A DNA stretch of 8,661 nt from Salinivirga sp964413185 (GTDB lineage: Bacteria > Bacteroidota > Bacteroidia > Bacteroidales > Salinivirgaceae): NCBI GenBank assembly GCA_964413185.1, contig CAYPSX010000167.1:1-8661 (forward strand). The letters run 5' to 3'. Both the position numbers and the translations under genes were made by a program. The notes under the pieces are model-generated. The model saw only the letters and a program-made list of their open reading frames with translations. It was not told where the DNA came from and ran no database searches. This document shows, one piece after another, positions 6,803-8,661 of the stretch (position 1 is its first letter; every line of letters starts with the position of its first letter).

Positions 6803-7258
6803 CTACATTATCTTCAAATGTTTTTTATCCGTAATTTTTTCGCAGTAGTGGCATTTTAAATCCACCTTCTTTTTGTCAATTACTTTAAACTTTGTAGTGA
6901 TGTTTTCGTTGTTGGTTACGCATTTGGGATTCATGCATTTGGCAATGCCTGTAATTTCATCGGGCAGCCCTACAATTTTTTTCTCCACCACTTTGTAATC
7001 TTCAATTATATTCAGCTTTGCTTCGGGAGCTACAAGGGCAATGCGGTTTATTTCATCATCTTCAAAGAATTTTCCTTCGAGCTTGATGATGGCTTTTTTT
7101 CCGTACCGTTCACTTCTGAGATTCGTTCCAAAAGTAATTTGACTTTCGAGCTCTTCGAGTTTCAATATGGAGAGTACATCGAAAAGGCTTTCGGCAGGTA
7201 TGTGGTCTATTACGGTTCCTTCTATAATTGCGTTTACGCTCAGTGTTTTATTCTTCAT
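6803..7258 (-). CDS. pyrI: Aspartate carbamoyltransferase regulatory subunit
   Basis: PyrI has no catalytic activity. It binds nucleotide effectors (CTP and UTP inhibit, ATP activates in the E. coli enzyme) and links catalytic trimers into the dodecameric holoenzyme. The 151 residues match the family's length. The N-terminal allosteric domain has the GTVIDHIPAE signature (14-23), FGTNLRSERYGKKAIIKLEG (43-62) and the NIIEDYKVVEKK segment (83-94). The C-terminal zinc domain carries the four cysteines Cys108, Cys113, Cys136 and Cys139 in CMNPKC and CHYC, in the correct spacing. It starts 14 nt after pyrB ends, so the subunits are cotranscribed. Both genes begin with a similar MKNK(S/T)L codon run. 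The C-terminus ends at a normal family position, so the open frame just beyond it is not a lost PyrI tail. Confidence 0.96.
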   Translation of the reverse strand: MKNKTLSVNAIIEGTVIDHIPAESLFDVLSILKLEELESQITFGTNLRSERYGKKAIIKLEGKFFEDDEINRIALVAPEAKLNIIEDYKVVEKKIVGLPDEITGIAKCMNPKCVTNNENITTKFKVIDKKKVDLKCHYCEKITDKKHLKIM

Positions 7259-7272
7259 AATGATAATGTGTT

Positions 7273-8181
7273 TTATTTGAGACCTAAGATTGTTGAAATA
7301 ATCGCCTGACGCATGAACACACCATTCAGGGCTTGTTCAAAATAGTAAGCTTTCGGGTTTGTGTCTACATCTTCATGAATTTCATTTACACGTGGTAGCG
7401 GATGCAGAATGCGCATGTTGTCTTTGGTTTCATCGAGCATATCGTTGCGAAGAACGTACACATTTTTTACTTTTTCGTATTCAATCGGGTCTGAGAAACG
7501 CTCGCGTTGCACACGTGTCATGTACACAATATCGGCATGTGGCAAAGCATCTTCCAGAACGTCGTGTTCAAAATATTTGATGCCCTGATTATCGAGGTGG
7601 TTTTTGTAAGCGGATGGCATGCGCAACGAATCGGGCGATATGAAATTGAATGTTGAGTTGAAGTTCGACATGGCCATCATAAGCGAATGTACCGTGCGGC
7701 CGTATTTCAGGTCGCCCACAAGCGCAATGTTCAGGTTTTCAAGTGTGCCCTGCGTTTTTTTAATACTGTATAAATCTAAAAGGCATTGCGTAGGGTGCTG
7801 GTTGGCGCCATCGCCGGCGTTGACAACCGGTACCGGCGCTATATCGCTGGCAAATCGCGAGCTGCCTTCCAGCGGGTGGCGCATCACAATGAGATCGGAA
7901 TAGTTGCTCACGGTAAGAATCGTGTCTTTGAGCGATTCTCCCTTTTTTACACTGGAAGAAGATGCATCGGTAAAACCAACAATGCGGCCTCCCAGGCGGT
8001 TAATGGCACTTTCGAAGCTTAGCCGCGTGCGCGTGGATGGCTCAAAAAAAAGGGACGCTATCACGTACCCTTCTAATAATTGTTGCTTCGGATTTTTCTC
8101 GAATTCTTCGGCAATTTCAATTAACTTGAGATATTCTTCTTTGGAATAGTCTGTAATTGAAATCAGGCTTTTGTTCTTCAT
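7273..8181 (-). CDS. pyrB: Aspartate carbamoyltransferase catalytic subunit
   Basis: Condenses carbamoyl phosphate with L-aspartate to carbamoyl-aspartate, the committed step of de novo pyrimidine synthesis. The protein is 302 residues, close to the usual 300-310. Carbamoyl-phosphate site: FEPSTRTRLSFE (46-57), with Ser49-Thr-Arg-Thr-Arg53. The mobile loop is SSVKKGES (76-83), with Lys80 equivalent to E. coli Lys84, donated to the neighbouring active site. Further active-site residues are Arg101 (RHPLEG), His129 and Gln132 (NQHPTQ), Arg162 (KYGRTVHS), Arg223 and Gln225 (MTRVQRERF) and the PLPR loop (261-264). All expected catalytic residues are present. It is the first gene of a pyrBI unit. 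The 5' region shows no pyrimidine-rich leader peptide like that of E. coli pyrBI, but a perfect 16-bp palindrome lies 54 nt before the start. Confidence 0.97.
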   Translation of the reverse strand: MKNKSLISITDYSKEEYLKLIEIAEEFEKNPKQQLLEGYVIASLFFEPSTRTRLSFESAINRLGGRIVGFTDASSSSVKKGESLKDTILTVSNYSDLIVMRHPLEGSSRFASDIAPVPVVNAGDGANQHPTQCLLDLYSIKKTQGTLENLNIALVGDLKYGRTVHSLMMAMSNFNSTFNFISPDSLRMPSAYKNHLDNQGIKYFEHDVLEDALPHADIVYMTRVQRERFSDPIEYEKVKNVYVLRNDMLDETKDNMRILHPLPRVNEIHEDVDTNPKAYYFEQALNGVFMRQAIISTILGLK

Positions 8182-8234
8182 AGGATAGAGTTTGTTTGCG
8201 TTTGGTTTGTAATCAGTTGCCTACAATCATTTTA

Positions 8235-8250
8235 AAAGTAACGTTACTTT
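8235..8250. promoter_or_regulatory. Perfect 16-bp palindrome upstream of pyrB (candidate operator)
   Basis: AAAGTAACGTTACTTT is an uninterrupted perfect palindrome centred on CG, 54 nt before the pyrB start codon. With no spacer between the arms it suits a dimeric DNA-binding protein better than an RNA hairpin. Operators centred on CG are typical of, among others, LacI-family regulators. The binding protein is unknown and the regulatory role is inferred from position only. Confidence 0.45.
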
Positions 8251-8337
8251 GCTTCTATGTTGCTATTCCTTATGGGATTGTCAACACAAAAATCAAGTAA
8301 AATTAGACCAAAATAATACGCAAGTCAATATAGGATA

Positions 8338-8418
8338 TCAACTTTGTTTTTCGTATTTTTGTAGTCTTCTTTCCATATTTTTTAAGGCATAAGCCCGGTA
8401 AAACTCCTTGTTAGGCAT
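8338..8418 (-). other. Possible 26-codon small ORF or gene remnant
   Basis: From ATG at 8418 to TGA at 8338 this frame encodes 26 charged, helix-prone residues beginning MPNKEFYRAYALKNM and ending in a basic-acidic tail (ERRLQKYEKQS). The frame is open back to a stop at 8448-8446. The composition looks protein-like, and the first part is more GC-rich than the surrounding DNA. I recognise no family. It may be a true small protein, the broken end of a larger gene, or chance. No Shine-Dalgarno-like or promoter signal supports it. Confidence 0.2.
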
Positions 8419-8461
8419 GAGCGCCACAGTGTTTACTTCTATGGCTCAATAACCCCTAACA
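8409..8461. repeat. Nested imperfect inverted repeat
   Basis: TGTTAGG (8409-8415) is inverted by CCTAACA (8455-8461). Inside, TGAG(CG)CCA (8418-8426) is inverted by TGGCTCA (8442-8448), giving two stems with unequal bulges and a 15-nt loop. The outer boxes resemble integron attC core sites, but in the opposite order. The role is unknown. Confidence 0.45.
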
Positions 8462-8522
8462 CTCAGTCTGGTTATTTGATAGTATCATACCCCACTTTCT
8501 TAATGACGAAACAAACAATTGA

Positions 8523-8560
8523 TTTTTACCGTAATTTACTGTAAATTGTATTTGTAAAAA
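8523..8560. promoter_or_regulatory. Cluster of nested palindromes (candidate operator)
   Basis: AATTTAC-T-GTAAATT (8533-8547) is a perfect palindrome around one base. It is flanked by TTTTTAC (8523-8529) and its exact inverse GTAAAAA (8554-8560). In total there are four TTTAC/GTAAA half-sites, two in each orientation, within 38 nt. The cluster ends 9 nt before the first ATG of the partial + strand gene, a position that would suit a repressor or autoregulator. The region is A/T-rich, so part of the symmetry could be chance. Confidence 0.4.
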
Positions 8561-8569
8561 GCAATATGA

Positions 8570-8661
8570 ATGCGAATGGAAAAAAAGATCATAAACGATA
8601 AAATTGAATTGATTAAAAGAGATGATCAGATCTATGTGTATAAGGCTATAAATGAATGCAC
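8570..8661 (+). CDS. 5' end of an unrecognised gene, cut by the window end
   Basis: An open frame begins at ATG 8570 (alternative in-frame ATG at 8576) and stays open to the last base, giving 30 codons and no stop. The visible residues, MRMEKKIINDKIELIKRDDQ and then a short IYVYKAINEC stretch, are lysine-, isoleucine- and aspartate-rich with no signal peptide or membrane segment. A competing ATG at 8566 in another frame stops after 11 codons. A cluster of TTTAC/GTAAA palindromes lies just upstream, which supports a real transcription start nearby. I recognise no family from this little sequence. It would be divergent from pyrB. Confidence 0.5.
   Translation, partial: MRMEKKIINDKIELIKRDDQIYVYKAINEC

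Larger units (their letters stand above)
8182..8569. other. Intergenic region upstream of pyrB
   Basis: No established gene lies in these 388 nt. They separate pyrB (-) from a partial gene on the + strand, so promoters in both directions are expected. I find no clean Bacteroidota promoter pair: a TTGACA sits on the - strand at 8284-8279 without a matching -10, and TATTTTTG at 8354-8361 (+) fits the -7 consensus but lacks a spaced TTTG. It does hold a 16-bp palindrome (8235-8250), a nested inverted repeat (8409-8461), a 26-codon minus-strand open frame (8338-8418), a TGATAGTATCA palindrome (8477-8487) and a cluster of TTTAC/GTAAA half-sites (8523-8560). Confidence 0.6.

Noticed and set aside
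8279..8284. Sigma70-like -35 box (TTGACA) for pyrB
   Set aside because: At 17-nt spacing the -10 position reads AACATA, a poor match, and Bacteroidota use a different promoter consensus.
8354..8361. Bacteroidota -7 promoter element TATTTTTG for the partial + strand gene
   Set aside because: There is no TTTG at the expected upstream distance, it is over 200 nt from the start codon, and the motif is common in A/T-rich DNA.
8409..8461. Integron attC site suggested by GTTAGGC and CCCTAAC boxes
   Set aside because: In attC the RYYYAAC box comes first and GTTRRRY last. Here the order is reversed on both strands, the element is short, and no integrase or cassette is present.

Overview
This window looks like chromosomal DNA from an anaerobic or microaerophilic member of the Bacteroidota, probably close to Bacteroidales/Marinilabiliales. 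Three things point there. The proteins have a Bacteroidota character. Almost every start codon is preceded by A/T-rich sequence with no Shine-Dalgarno motif. The pyrB-pyrI pair sits beside a flavodiiron protein, which is typical of anaerobes. The taxonomic placement is inference from sequence character and was not searched.

Layout. Bases 10-4449 (+ strand) carry ppk1 (polyphosphate kinase), ppx/gppA-type exopolyphosphatase (5 nt after ppk1) and pyk (pyruvate kinase, 46 nt after ppx). This block ends in a strong intrinsic terminator whose hairpin loop contains the pyk stop codon. All genes from 4523 to 8181 lie on the - strand, so the two blocks converge at about 4450-4522. In transcription order, the - strand carries pyrB and pyrI (both subunits of aspartate carbamoyltransferase, 14 nt apart). 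A 193-nt spacer follows, with a large perfect hairpin. Then come a PaaI-type hotdog thioesterase, a flavodiiron protein (24 nt later) and a SiaC/DUF1987 family regulatory phosphoprotein (2 nt later). Upstream of pyrB, 8182-8569 is a 388-nt non-coding stretch with several palindromes. At 8570 a short + strand reading frame opens and runs off the window end.

How the genes work together. ppk1 and ppx make and degrade polyphosphate, the classic paired arrangement; pyk is an ATP-forming glycolytic enzyme. pyrBI starts de novo pyrimidine synthesis. The thioesterase-flavodiiron-SiaC group looks like one transcription unit. The flavodiiron protein would reduce O2 or NO. The SiaC-like protein belongs to a family that in Pseudomonas is switched by threonine phosphorylation, and the equivalent threonine is present here.

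Most of the window is ordinary housekeeping sequence. I see no convincing new multi-gene system. The points most worth a second look are the tight coupling of the SiaC-like regulator to a flavodiiron protein, the 45-nt hairpin after pyrI with a protein-like orphan frame beside it, and the operator-like palindromes between pyrB and the partial gene. There are no tRNA, rRNA, CRISPR, transposase or phage genes.
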